28,813 nt of DNA from JACZQZ01 sp046756945. Lineage in GTDB: Bacteria > Pseudomonadota > Alphaproteobacteria > Rhodospirillales > 2-02-FULL-58-16. The notes under the pieces are model-generated. The model saw only the letters and a program-made list of their open reading frames with translations. It was not told the origin of the DNA and made no database searches. Shown piece by piece: positions 16,312 to 24,208 of this stretch. Location: positions 1 through 28,813 of the forward strand of contig JBHHXI010000019.1 in the NCBI GenBank assembly GCA_046756945.1, read 5' to 3'. The position numbers were made by a program, and so were the translations under genes. How positions within the stretch are numbered: the stretch's first letter is position 1; every line of letters starts with the position of its first letter.

Positions 16312-17637
16312 ATGGCCAGCACCGAACAATGGAGTGACGCGGATTTCGCCTCCGAGGTCACCGCGGCCCAGGTCCGGGGCCCGCGCCCGGTGGCCATTCT
16401 TCTGTTGATCTTTATCGTCCTGTTCTTCGTGGCGGCCGTCACCTGGGCATGGTGGGCGGAGGTCGACGTGGTCACCCGCGGCCAGGGGACGGTCATTCCG
16501 TCATCGCAGGTGCAGGTGATCCAGAACCTGGAAGGCGGAATCCTGAAAAAGATCCTGGTCAAGGAAGGGGACATGGTCGAGGCGGGCCAGATCCTCCTTC
16601 GTATCGACGACACCGGCCTCGCCTCCCGTTTGGGTGAACAGACGGCGGCGTACTACAGCCTGATGGGCCAGGTCGCCCGCCTCACCGCCGAGTCCGAAGG
16701 CAGCGCGCTCGAATTCCCGCCCGAACTCATGGCCGAGGCGCGGCAGGTGGCGGTCAACGAGCGCAGTTTGTTCAACGCCCGCCGGGCGGACCTGAAATCG
16801 CAGCTCGGCATCCTTCGCAAACAGGTGGAACAACGCAAGCAGGAACTGACCGAGCTCAGGGGGCAACTGAAACAAAACCGGTCCAGCCTGGTACTCCTTC
16901 ACGAAGAGATGGAGATGACGGAGCCCCTGGTGCGAAACGGCGTGGTTCCGAAAATCAATCTCTTGCGGCTGAGACGCGAGGTGAACGACCTGGAAGGCCT
17001 GATCAAGGCCACCATCCTGGCCCTGCCCAGGGCGAAGTCGGCGGTGCAGGAGGCGACCCGCCGAATCGAGGAAAAGTACCTGAACTTCCGTTCCGAGGCC
17101 CTGAGCGAGCTGAATATCCGCAGGGCCGAGTTTGCCCAGGTGGAGCAATCCATCCTCGCCGCCAAGGACCGGGTGCTCCGCACGGACATCCGCTCGCCCG
17201 TCAAGGGCATCGTGAAGAAGATGAATATCCGCACCATCGGCGGTGTGGTGTCGCCCGGCATGAACCTCATGGAAGTCGTGCCGCTGGACGACACGTTGCT
17301 GGTCGAGGCCCGCGTCCTGCCCGCCGACGTCGCCTTTCTCAAACCGGGCCAGGATGCCACCGTCAAACTGACGGCGTACGATTTTTCCATATACGGCGGC
17401 CTGAAGGCCAAGCTGGAGCGCATCAGCGCCGATACCATCGTCGACGAGCGCGGCGACAGCTATTACCAGATCATCGTCAGGACGGATAAGAACGAGCTCG
17501 TGCACCGGGGCAAGGTCCTGCCCATCATTCCCGGCATGGTGGCAAGCATCGATATCCTGACCGGCCGCAAGACGGTTCTCGATTACCTTCTCAAACCGAT
17601 TCTCAAGGCGAGAGACCGGGCTCTGACGGAACGATGA
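16312..17637 (+). CDS. Type I secretion periplasmic adaptor, HlyD/LapC type
   Basis: A 441-residue membrane-fusion protein that links the ABC transporter to the outer-membrane pore. A short cytoplasmic segment is followed by one membrane helix (residues ~27-48, PVAILLLIFIVLFFVAAVTW). Next comes the lipoyl-like half VVTRGQGTVIPSSQVQVIQN and LEGGILKKILVKEGDMVEAGQ (53-93), long coiled-coil hairpins (~115-290), the second lipoyl half around RTDIRSPVKGIVKKMN, and a beta-barrel with GMVASIDILTGRKTVLDYLLKP near the C-terminus, the HlyD family signature. The start has a modest GTGAGG ribosome binding site. Its stop overlaps the next gene's start as ATGA, so the LapG-like protein is translated in coupling with it. 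Confidence 0.95.
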   Translation: MASTEQWSDADFASEVTAAQVRGPRPVAILLLIFIVLFFVAAVTWAWWAEVDVVTRGQGTVIPSSQVQVIQNLEGGILKKILVKEGDMVEAGQILLRIDDTGLASRLGEQTAAYYSLMGQVARLTAESEGSALEFPPELMAEARQVAVNERSLFNARRADLKSQLGILRKQVEQRKQELTELRGQLKQNRSSLVLLHEEMEMTEPLVRNGVVPKINLLRLRREVNDLEGLIKATILALPRAKSAVQEATRRIEEKYLNFRSEALSELNIRRAEFAQVEQSILAAKDRVLRTDIRSPVKGIVKKMNIRTIGGVVSPGMNLMEVVPLDDTLLVEARVLPADVAFLKPGQDATVKLTAYDFSIYGGLKAKLERISADTIVDERGDSYYQIIVRTDKNELVHRGKVLPIIPGMVASIDILTGRKTVLDYLLKPILKARDRALTER

Positions 17638-18395
17638 GCGTGCGATACCCGCTCCTGTTGCTGTTCGTGATCGTCGCCGCGTCCGCGTTGTCGCCGACGG
17701 GAAGCGCCCTTGCCCAGGGACGCGAACGCGGCGGGACGCTGAGCGCCGACGCCGGGCCCGGCGGCGCGGCGGCGGCACCCCCGCCCCTCCTCGGTGCGGT
17801 GGAGATCGCGTCCGACAACCTTGCCGCCCTGCCCCAATGGACGCGGGTCCTGAACAAGATCGGGGACGAGAAAAAGGCCGTGGACCGTTGCGACGCCAGC
17901 GTCGATGCGTGCGCCTCCGCCGAGATCATGGCCTGGCGGGCAATGATTCAGGGACTGCGCTCCCGGGCGCCGCTGGACCAGTTGTCGGAGGTCAACCGCT
18001 TCCTCAACACCTGGTCCGAAAAGCCCGACGACGAAAACTACGGCGCCGGGGAGTATTGGGCGTCGCCGCTGGAATTCATCGCCCGGTCGGGCGATTCGGA
18101 GGACTTCGCCATCGTAAAGTTCTTCACCCTGCGGGAGCTGGGCTTCACCAACGGGCAGCTACGCATCGTCGTCGCCAAGGATGTATTGAGAAATAAAGTT
18201 CATTCGTTTCTTGCCGTCTACCATGAAAGTGAAATTTATATCCTGGATAGTGTTTCAAACAATGTTCTGACGCAGAATGACGTGAAATATTACGTTCCGT
18301 TTTATTCCGTCAACGAGACAACCCGCTGGGCGCACATCGTCGTCCCCGCCGCGGCCGCCGTGGCCGCCGGGGAAACGGCGCGGGGGACCCGGTGA
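17634..18395 (+). CDS. LapG-like transglutaminase-fold periplasmic protein with catalytic Cys replaced by Ser
   Basis: A 253-residue member of the bacterial transglutaminase-like cysteine proteinase (BTLCP/LapG) family. A signal peptide (residues ~1-28, ending SALAQ) is followed by an Ala/Gly/Pro linker, then the family domain: LGAVEI, LPQWTRVL, LDQLSEVNRFLN, and YWASPLEFIARSGDSEDFAI. In LapG the nucleophile is Cys in GDCEDYA; here the codon at 18096-18098 is TCG, giving Ser155. His190 (KVHSFLAVY) and Asp205 (IYILDSVSN) of the triad and the acidic residues next to the nucleophile (D154, E156, D157), linked to Ca2+ binding in LapG, remain. It is therefore a probable pseudoprotease, or a serine variant. 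The ATG overlaps the adaptor stop (ATGA) and the stop overlaps the next ATG (TGATG). Bases 18181-18300 are only ~35% GC, unlike the rest of the gene. Compare the intact paralogue at 23314-23985. Confidence 0.9.
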   Translation: MSVRYPLLLLFVIVAASALSPTGSALAQGRERGGTLSADAGPGGAAAAPPPLLGAVEIASDNLAALPQWTRVLNKIGDEKKAVDRCDASVDACASAEIMAWRAMIQGLRSRAPLDQLSEVNRFLNTWSEKPDDENYGAGEYWASPLEFIARSGDSEDFAIVKFFTLRELGFTNGQLRIVVAKDVLRNKVHSFLAVYHESEIYILDSVSNNVLTQNDVKYYVPFYSVNETTRWAHIVVPAAAAVAAGETARGTR

Positions 18396-20464
18396 TGGCA
18401 GGGGGTGCAACCGGCCCCGACGTCAAGGACCTGATCTCGGGTCATGCCCTCGCGCAGAGCCGGCCCAACGTCAGGCGGACGGTCTTTCGCGGCGCGGTCG
18501 TGATCGCGGGACTGGTCGCGGTGGCGGTTCTGACCCTCGTCCTGATGGTGCAAAACCGGGAGGAAGAGCTTGTCGCCCGGGTCCAGCAACGGGTCGAGAT
18601 CACCGCCACGGTGCGCGCCGAGGTCTTCGCCACCTGGCTTGAGGGCGTGGCCCAGCATGCGACGCGGCTGACCGAAAGCAACCTGTTCAAGTTGTTCGCG
18701 GCGGAGGTCGGCCTCGAGGGCGGGAGCAGCGCGCTTTCCCGCCCCTTGCGCGACCAGCTCCCCTACATGCAGGTCGCCGTCACCGATTTCGCGGAGCAGA
18801 GCAATATCGCCGGGGCCTACCTCATCGGACCCAAAGGCCAGGCCTACCTGGCGAACGCGTCCGCGCCCAGCCTCATCGCCGCCCAGAGGAGCGCGGCGCA
18901 GGCCGTTTACGAAACCGGCCGGCGAACGGTATTGCCGCTGCGCGCCACCGAAGACGGCCTGGCGCTGGACATCCTGTTCCCCCTCGCCGCGCCGCAAACG
19001 GTCGACGCCGGGGCGGCCGGGCGGACCGTGGGCGTCCTGCTGATCACCGTTCCCGCCACCGAAAAGCTTGCCGGCATTCTCGCACCGAGCCCCCTTGACG
19101 AGACGGGGGAACGGACCCGCCTGGTTCAGGTCACGGCGGCCGGCGCCGAGGCGGTGGACCCCTCGGGCAAGCCCCACCTGCGTCCGATCCCGGGCGCCGA
19201 CGTACCGGCGAATTCGGGACCCCTTCTTTTTGCCCGGCGGATGAGCCTTGGCGGCGACACCGCCGTGTTTTCGGCCGGCGCCGCGGTCACGCAGACGCCC
19301 TGGCTGGTGGTGCAGGAGGTGGACCAGGTGACCGCCCTCTCGCCGCTGACGACCTACCGCGTGGTCGGCGGCGGCCTGGCGCTGTTGACGACGGTACTGA
19401 TGGCGGCGGCCTTCGTCGCCGTCTGGTGGCGGCAGGTCGGCGAGGACAACCGGGCCCTGGCCGTTCAGTATCACGAGCTGGCATCGCAGATCCAGGCCCA
19501 GCGCCGCCTTCTCGACAGCATCAACAACTCCATCGATGAGCGCATCGGCCTCAAGGACCTGGACGGCACCTACATCTACGCCAACCCCGCCTTCGCCCAT
19601 GCGGTGGGGCGCGAGGTCGAGGAGGTTGTCGGCCACGACGACGCGTCGATCTTCGGTCCCGCGGCGGCCGAGCGCTTAGGCGTGTCGGACGAAAAGGTGC
19701 TGGCCACGGGCAGTGTCACGGTCACCGACGAAGAGCTCGAGGTGCTTTCGGAAAAACGTTTCCTCACCATTTCGAAGGTCCCCTTGCGCAACGACGACGG
19801 GGACGTGATCGGGATCGTCTCGGTCGCCCGGGACGTCACCGAGATCATCGAACAGCAGCAGAAACTGGAGAAGGCGGGCCGGGCCACGGTGTCGGCCCTT
19901 GTGCACACCATTGAAATGCACGACCCCTATCTGGCCGGTCATTCCCGCCGCATGGGCAAGATCTGCGCGGAAATCGGCCGCCGGCTGTCCATGTCGGAGG
20001 AGGACATCGCGGCCCTGGAGATGGCGGCCAACCTGTCCCAGGTCGGGAAACTGTCGATCCCCCGGGAGATCCTGGCCAAGGAATCCAGGCTCTCGCCCGA
20101 CGAAATGGAAATCCTCAAGGGCCATATCGAACACCTCGAGGCGACCCTGAAGGACATCGACTTCGGCCTGCCGGTATGCGAGACGGTGGCGCAGATGCAC
20201 GAACGCCTTGACGGTACGGGGTATCCGAGGGCTTTGCAGGGCGACGCGATCAACATGCTCGGGCGTGTCATCGGCGTCTCGGACGTGTACTGCGCGCGCA
20301 TCGAACCGCGCGCCTATCGCCCCACCATATCCAGTGGGGAAGCCGTGAAAATCCTCGAAGACAACCCCGGAAAGTACGATCCGACGGTGGTCGCCGCCCT
20401 GCGCGCCTACGCGGACGAGGTGGAACCCCCGAGGGCGGAAAAACGGCACGCCCCGACGGCGTGA
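18395..20464 (+). CDS. Membrane sensor with PAS and degenerate HD-GYP domain
   Basis: A 689-residue inner-membrane protein: helix ~31-52, a periplasmic region of ~265 residues (Cache-like in size and pattern), helix ~322-345, a PAS domain (~370-482; KDLDGTYIYANPAFAHAVGR, ends GIVSVARDVTEI) and an HD-GYP domain (~495-675). The HD-GYP fold is clear: AGHSRRM (His516), VGK (Lys552), KGHIE (His577), MHERLDGTGYP and SDVYCAR (Asp630). The name-giving HD dyad, normally in 'LHDIGK', is Ser548-Gln549 (LSQVGK), and the first His of the 'HHE..DG.GYP' pair is Met601. Three metal-site positions are thus lost, so c-di-GMP hydrolysis is unlikely and a binding or signalling role is more probable. It is coupled to the Ser-type LapG-like gene (TGATG; a GTG at 18392 is an alternative start). 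It occupies the position of LapD in known Lap operons. Confidence 0.88.
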   Translation: MAGGATGPDVKDLISGHALAQSRPNVRRTVFRGAVVIAGLVAVAVLTLVLMVQNREEELVARVQQRVEITATVRAEVFATWLEGVAQHATRLTESNLFKLFAAEVGLEGGSSALSRPLRDQLPYMQVAVTDFAEQSNIAGAYLIGPKGQAYLANASAPSLIAAQRSAAQAVYETGRRTVLPLRATEDGLALDILFPLAAPQTVDAGAAGRTVGVLLITVPATEKLAGILAPSPLDETGERTRLVQVTAAGAEAVDPSGKPHLRPIPGADVPANSGPLLFARRMSLGGDTAVFSAGAAVTQTPWLVVQEVDQVTALSPLTTYRVVGGGLALLTTVLMAAAFVAVWWRQVGEDNRALAVQYHELASQIQAQRRLLDSINNSIDERIGLKDLDGTYIYANPAFAHAVGREVEEVVGHDDASIFGPAAAERLGVSDEKVLATGSVTVTDEELEVLSEKRFLTISKVPLRNDDGDVIGIVSVARDVTEIIEQQQKLEKAGRATVSALVHTIEMHDPYLAGHSRRMGKICAEIGRRLSMSEEDIAALEMAANLSQVGKLSIPREILAKESRLSPDEMEILKGHIEHLEATLKDIDFGLPVCETVAQMHERLDGTGYPRALQGDAINMLGRVIGVSDVYCARIEPRAYRPTISSGEAVKILEDNPGKYDPTVVAALRAYADEVEPPRAEKRHAPTA

Positions 20465-20626
20465 GCGGCCGTCCCGCCGATCGGGCGCGCCGACATCCGA
20501 CGCCGGCATCCGACGCCGACATCAAAACCGCATCCCGTGCACCGGCCGCACGCGGGGTCCGGCGGCCCCCCAGGGGTCGCGGGGGGACACCCCCCGGTGC
20601 CCCCCGGGGCGACACGGGCCGGCGGG
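20465..20626. other. Convergent intergenic region with GC-rich repeats
   Basis: The 162 bases between the convergent sensor and manC genes hold a two-copy tandem repeat of CATCCGACGCCG (20494-20505 and 20507-20518) and, nearer manC, a GGGGGG-ACA-CCCCCC hairpin (20581-20595) in a run of G and C blocks. No T-run follows on either strand. The hairpin may act as a weak shared terminator. Confidence 0.4.
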
Positions 20627-22078
20627 TCAGTCGCGCTCCTTGGTATTGGCCGCGGGCGCGCGCCCGTAGCGGTCCTCAAAGCGGACGATATCGTCTTCGC
20701 CCAGGTAGTCCCCCGATTGCACCTCGATCACCAGCAAAGGCGCGTCGCCGGGATTTTCCAGGGCGTGTTTCACGCCCAGCGGGAGGAAGATGGATTCGTT
20801 TTCGTGCACGAGAACCGTGTCGTCGCCGCGTGTGACCTTGGCCGTGCCGTTGACGACAACCCAGTGTTCCGCCCGGTGGTGATGCATCTGGAGGCTGAGC
20901 TTTTGCCCCGGATCGACGTGCAGGCGCTTGACCTGGAAGCGGTCTCCGGTATCGATGCTCTGGTAATATCCCCACGGCCGATAGACCCTGGAATGCACGG
21001 TGTGCTCCGTCCGCCCGGCCCTCTCCACGTCGTCGACGACCTTGCGGACGTTCTGGGCCATGTCCCGGGACATCACCAGGATGACGTCGTCGGTGGCCAC
21101 CACCACCATGTTCTCCAGGCCCAGGGCGGCGACCAGCCGGCCGTCGCTGCGGATGTAGGAATCCCTGGTGTCGTGGGCGATGACGTCTCCCAGGGCGACG
21201 TTCCCGTCGCCGTCCTTGGCACCCATCTCCCACAACGCGGACCACGAGCCCACGTCGGCCCATCCCATGTCCACGGGAACGACCGCCGCTCTTTCGGTGT
21301 GCTCCATCACCGCGTAGTCGATGGACAGGGGCTCGATCCTGGCGAACGCGCCGCCGTCCAGGCGCAGACAGCCCTGCTGCTCCTCCACCCCATCCGCGAC
21401 CGCCCGGCGACAGTACCCGAGCATTTCCGGCTTCAGGCGCTCCAGCTCTTCCAGATAGCGCCCGGCGCGGACCAGGAAAATACCGCTGTTCCAGTCGTAA
21501 TCGCCGGCGCGCACCAGCCGGCGCGCCTCTTCCAGGTCCGGTTTTTCAACGAACCGGGCGACCCGGAAGCACCCCTCGGCACCGTCGTACGGGGCGCCGC
21601 GGCGGATGTAGCCGTATCCGGTTTCCGGCCCCGTTGGCGGCACCCCGAACATGACCAGGGCGCCCTCGCCGGCGGCGCCGGCGGCGCTTTCGACCGCCGC
21701 CAGGAACCGGGGAACGTCCTCGATGACATGATCCGAGGGGAGCAAAAGCATCATCGCGTCCGCATCGTCCCCGGCCAACAAAAGGGCGGCCACCGCGGCG
21801 GCCGGCGCCGTGTTGCGCCCGCCCGGCTCAAGCACCATCTTCGCCGGCGCGATGTCCAGTTCGCGCAACTGCCCGGCGATGAGAAAGCGGTGCTCTTCGT
21901 TGCACACCACCACGGGCGGCGCGAACCCCTTGCCCGCCACCCGCCGCACCGACTCCTGCAGCATGGTGCGCGCGGAGACGAGGGGCAGCAACTGTTTGGG
22001 ATAGAGGGTCCGCGATACGGGCCACAACCGGGTGCCGGCGCCCCCGGAGAGAACGACGGGATGGACAACCTCTGGCAT
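20627..22078 (-). CDS. manC: Mannose-1-phosphate guanylyltransferase / mannose-6-phosphate isomerase
   Basis: A 483-residue type II bifunctional enzyme that makes GDP-mannose (GTP + mannose-1-phosphate) and interconverts fructose-6- and mannose-6-phosphate, feeding capsule, LPS or exopolysaccharide. The N-terminal domain shows VVLSGGAGTRLWPVSR and YPKQLLPL (residues 8-33), LLLPSDHVI, GYGYIRRG and FVEKPDLEEA, DYDWNSGIFL. The C-terminal cupin isomerase domain shows RPWGYYQSIDTGDRFQVKRL and KLSLQMHHHRAEHWVVVNGTA. Full length for ManC/AlgA. The ATG at 22078 has a strong AGGGGGA ribosome binding site, and a good sigma70-type promoter lies ~70 bases upstream. It is a lone gene rather than part of the rhamnose block. 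Confidence 0.95.
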   Translation of the reverse strand: MPEVVHPVVLSGGAGTRLWPVSRTLYPKQLLPLVSARTMLQESVRRVAGKGFAPPVVVCNEEHRFLIAGQLRELDIAPAKMVLEPGGRNTAPAAAVAALLLAGDDADAMMLLLPSDHVIEDVPRFLAAVESAAGAAGEGALVMFGVPPTGPETGYGYIRRGAPYDGAEGCFRVARFVEKPDLEEARRLVRAGDYDWNSGIFLVRAGRYLEELERLKPEMLGYCRRAVADGVEEQQGCLRLDGGAFARIEPLSIDYAVMEHTERAAVVPVDMGWADVGSWSALWEMGAKDGDGNVALGDVIAHDTRDSYIRSDGRLVAALGLENMVVVATDDVILVMSRDMAQNVRKVVDDVERAGRTEHTVHSRVYRPWGYYQSIDTGDRFQVKRLHVDPGQKLSLQMHHHRAEHWVVVNGTAKVTRGDDTVLVHENESIFLPLGVKHALENPGDAPLLVIEVQSGDYLGEDDIVRFEDRYGRAPAANTKERD

Positions 22079-22150
22079 TAAATCCCCCTGCCTCGCTTTC
22101 CTCATCGTCCCGGAAAAACGGTTTCCGCGCCCCGGGCCCCCGGAAGCCCG

Positions 22151-22180
22151 ATTATACACGAACGATCCGGCGATCTTCAA
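22151..22180 (-). promoter_or_regulatory. Sigma70-type promoter of manC
   Basis: On the minus strand TTGAAG (22180-22175) and a perfect TATAAT (22156-22151) are separated by 18 bases. Transcription would start near 22144, giving a leader of about 65 bases before the manC ATG at 22078. A full-consensus -10 is rare in this GC-rich background. Confidence 0.6.
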
Positions 22181-22365
22181 AGCGCCGGGCCGAAAGGCCC
22201 GCCGAGGCCCCGGCCACGACGAAACGCCTTTTCCGTCAAACCGCGAAGTTGTATGACTCGCCGACCCCGGCAGGCGTCGGAAGACCCGGCGGCGCGAAAA
22301 GGACTCGATGGCAGGCCGCTCGATTGGTCCGCCGACGCACAACGTTACCAGGGAGTTTCGCCCCG

Positions 22366-23190
22366 ATGTCGTACAAAGGATTCGCCGAACCGAAACATCT
22401 GATCACCGCCGCCGATCTGAAAGCGCGCCTCGACGAGGTCGCCCTCATCGACGTGCGCGCGGCCCACGAATACGCCACCGGCCACATCGAGGGGACGGCG
22501 CATTTCGACCTCTATGGCATCAGTCTCAACGACACCGCCGAAGCGCCCTTGAACGCCTTCCTGTCGATGTTCAAGAACCTGTTCTCCATGCGCGGCGTAA
22601 GCGACCCTAAGACCGTCGTCTGCTACGACGGCGAGTCCGGCGAACGGGCGGCGCGCGGCGTCTGGCTGCTCGAGGTCCTCGACCATCCGGACGCCAAGCT
22701 TCTGGACGGGGGCGTGCAGGCCTGGGAAGAGGCGGGTTATGACCTGACGGCGGCGGCGGCTCCGGTCGAGTACGCCGCCTGCAAGGGCGGCCGGAGACTG
22801 GACCGTCTGGCCACCCGTTTCGACGTTCATAGCGCCATCGACGATCCCGACGTCGTCCTGGTGGACACCCGGCGCGAGTCCGAATACCGGGGCACCGAAC
22901 AGCGGGCCCGGCGCGTGGGGACGATTCCGGGCGCCGTGCATGTCTGCTGGCGGGACCATCTGGACGCCAAGGGGGCCTTCCGGCCGGCCGGGGAAATCCG
23001 CGAACTCTACGAATCCCGGGGCGTCACGCCGGACAAGACCATCATCCCCTACTGCCAGGGCGGCTACCGCTCCGCCAACACCTATCTCGCCCTCAAGATG
23101 CTGGGTTACCCCAAGGTGCGGAACTACCTGGGATCCTGGGGGGAATGGGGAAATCGGGAGGACTCGGTGATCGTCCTGCCGGAAGATTGA
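22366..23190 (+). CDS. Sulfurtransferase with two rhodanese domains
   Basis: A 274-residue tandem rhodanese, the thiosulfate/3-mercaptopyruvate sulfurtransferase architecture, which passes sulfane sulfur to cyanide or thiol acceptors. Domain 1 (residues ~10-130) has ALIDVRAAHEYATGHIEGTAHFDL and a Cys at 86 in VVCYDGESGERAARGVWLL. Domain 2 (~150-274) has VLVDTRRESEYRG, GTIPGAVHVCWRDHLD and the active loop C230-QGGYRS, the typical six-residue loop. Cys230 is the likely nucleophile; Cys86 occupies the matching place in domain 1, which is often inactive. The ATG at 22366 is preceded by AGGGAG at 11 bases. The divergent gap to manC is 287 bases. No link to the neighbouring lapG-like gene is evident. 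Confidence 0.9.
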   Translation: MSYKGFAEPKHLITAADLKARLDEVALIDVRAAHEYATGHIEGTAHFDLYGISLNDTAEAPLNAFLSMFKNLFSMRGVSDPKTVVCYDGESGERAARGVWLLEVLDHPDAKLLDGGVQAWEEAGYDLTAAAAPVEYAACKGGRRLDRLATRFDVHSAIDDPDVVLVDTRRESEYRGTEQRARRVGTIPGAVHVCWRDHLDAKGAFRPAGEIRELYESRGVTPDKTIIPYCQGGYRSANTYLALKMLGYPKVRNYLGSWGEWGNREDSVIVLPED

Positions 23191-23235
23191 GGCGCGTCCG
23201 CGATTCACATCTCCGACCACCGGTCCCGGGTGTTT

Positions 23236-23250
23236 TTAAGCGAATATTAA
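23236..23250. promoter_or_regulatory. CtrA-like box upstream of the lapG-like gene (TTAA-N7-TTAA)
   Basis: TTAA-GCGAATA-TTAA within TTTAA-N7-TTAAAC, 64 bases upstream of the intact lapG-like ATG. It has the same spacing and near-identical flanks as the box at 13494-13508. A site this close to a start could overlap the -35 region of a CtrA-type promoter. No clear -10 was found downstream. Confidence 0.5.
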
Positions 23251-23313
23251 ACGCCCCGTGGCACCGTCCCTTACCAATTTTCAGGTATCGGCAAAGGACG
23301 GTAGGACGACGGC

Positions 23314-23985
23314 ATGCCCCTGATGCCAAAAACGATGCGCCGCGACATCCTGGCCGTCCTGTTCGGCGTCGTCGCCCTGGCCCTTGCCGGCGGCACGACG
23401 ACCGCCCAGGCCAAGACGGCGGGCATATTCGGCGCCGTGGAAATCCCCCGCAAGGGACTGAGACCGTTTCCCAAGTGGACAGGCGCCCTGGAGCGGCATT
23501 TCAGGCAGATGGCGGAAAAAAAGGGGCCGTGCGAGGCGACGCTGTTCACCAAGTGTTACTACGATAATTGGCAGAAATTGATCGCCTACAACCGGAACGC
23601 AACGCCCGGCGGACAGCTTGACAGCGTCAACCGGTATATGAACAAGGCCCGGTATATCATCGATCCCATCAACTGGGGGGTGAGGGATTACTGGGCCTCG
23701 CCCCTGCAGTTCTTCAGGAAAGACGGCGACTGCGAGGACTACGCCATCGCCAAGTACCTGACGCTGCGTGCCCTCGGCTGGAAGGCTGACACGATGCGCA
23801 TCGTCGTCCTTCAGGACATGAACCTGAGGATCGCCCACGCGATTCTCAGCGTATATTTCAACGGCAAGATCCTCCTCCTCGACAATCAGATTGGCCAGGT
23901 GGTGGATTCCCGCAACGTGCGCCACTACCAGCCGATCTATTCGGTCAACGAAAACGGGTGGTGGCGCCTGAGACCCGCACGGTAG
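23314..23985 (+). CDS. lapG: LapG-like periplasmic cysteine protease (BTLCP family), intact triad
   Basis: A 223-residue transglutaminase-like cysteine proteinase. In the Lap system this periplasmic enzyme cleaves the N-terminal retention module of a giant adhesin and releases it from the surface. A signal peptide (~1-34, LAVLFGVVALALAGGTTTAQA) precedes the domain: FGAVEIPRKGLRPFPKWTGAL, DSVNRYMN, DYWASPLQF. The triad is Cys140 (GDCEDYAIAKY), His175 (IAHAILSVY) and Asp190 (ILLLDNQ). The acidic residues beside Cys140 fit the Ca2+ site of LapG. Clearly paralogous to 17634-18395, which has Ser for Cys. The ATG at 23314 has AGGAC upstream and is the first of three in-frame Met codons. It is a stand-alone gene, with a hairpin right after its stop. 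Confidence 0.9.
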   Translation: MPLMPKTMRRDILAVLFGVVALALAGGTTTAQAKTAGIFGAVEIPRKGLRPFPKWTGALERHFRQMAEKKGPCEATLFTKCYYDNWQKLIAYNRNATPGGQLDSVNRYMNKARYIIDPINWGVRDYWASPLQFFRKDGDCEDYAIAKYLTLRALGWKADTMRIVVLQDMNLRIAHAILSVYFNGKILLLDNQIGQVVDSRNVRHYQPIYSVNENGWWRLRPAR

Positions 23986-23986
23986 C

Positions 23987-24010
23987 CCGGCCGTCCCCGG
24001 GAGCGGCCGG
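23987..24010 (+). terminator. Hairpin after lapG-like gene, possible terminator
   Basis: CCGGCCG and CGGCCGG form a 7-bp stem around a 10-base loop one base after the TAG stop codon. No T-run follows, so termination strength is uncertain. Confidence 0.4.
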
Positions 24011-24208
24011 ATCAAGCCGGCGGAACGCCTCCCGGCACGGGGCAAGCGATCCGCCTGGATTTTGATTCACCATTTCCCCGCCGATCCCTAGCGCCTGTAT
24101 CACCGGCTTCGCGCCGCCGGTCCCGTCCACCGGAGCCCCTGGGGGGACCGGCTACCTGACCCGCTGGGCCGGGCGTGGTCCGGTTCCCGGCAAACGGCGC
24201 CACGCGGC

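Noticed and set aside
20494..20518. Two-copy 12-base repeat as a CRISPR or tandem-repeat locus
   Set aside because: Only two copies one base apart with no spacers; ordinary GC-rich intergenic slippage.
20560..20620. Third copy of the ~120 bp repeat
   Set aside because: Only a short CCCCAGGGG-type similarity; the flanking blocks do not align.
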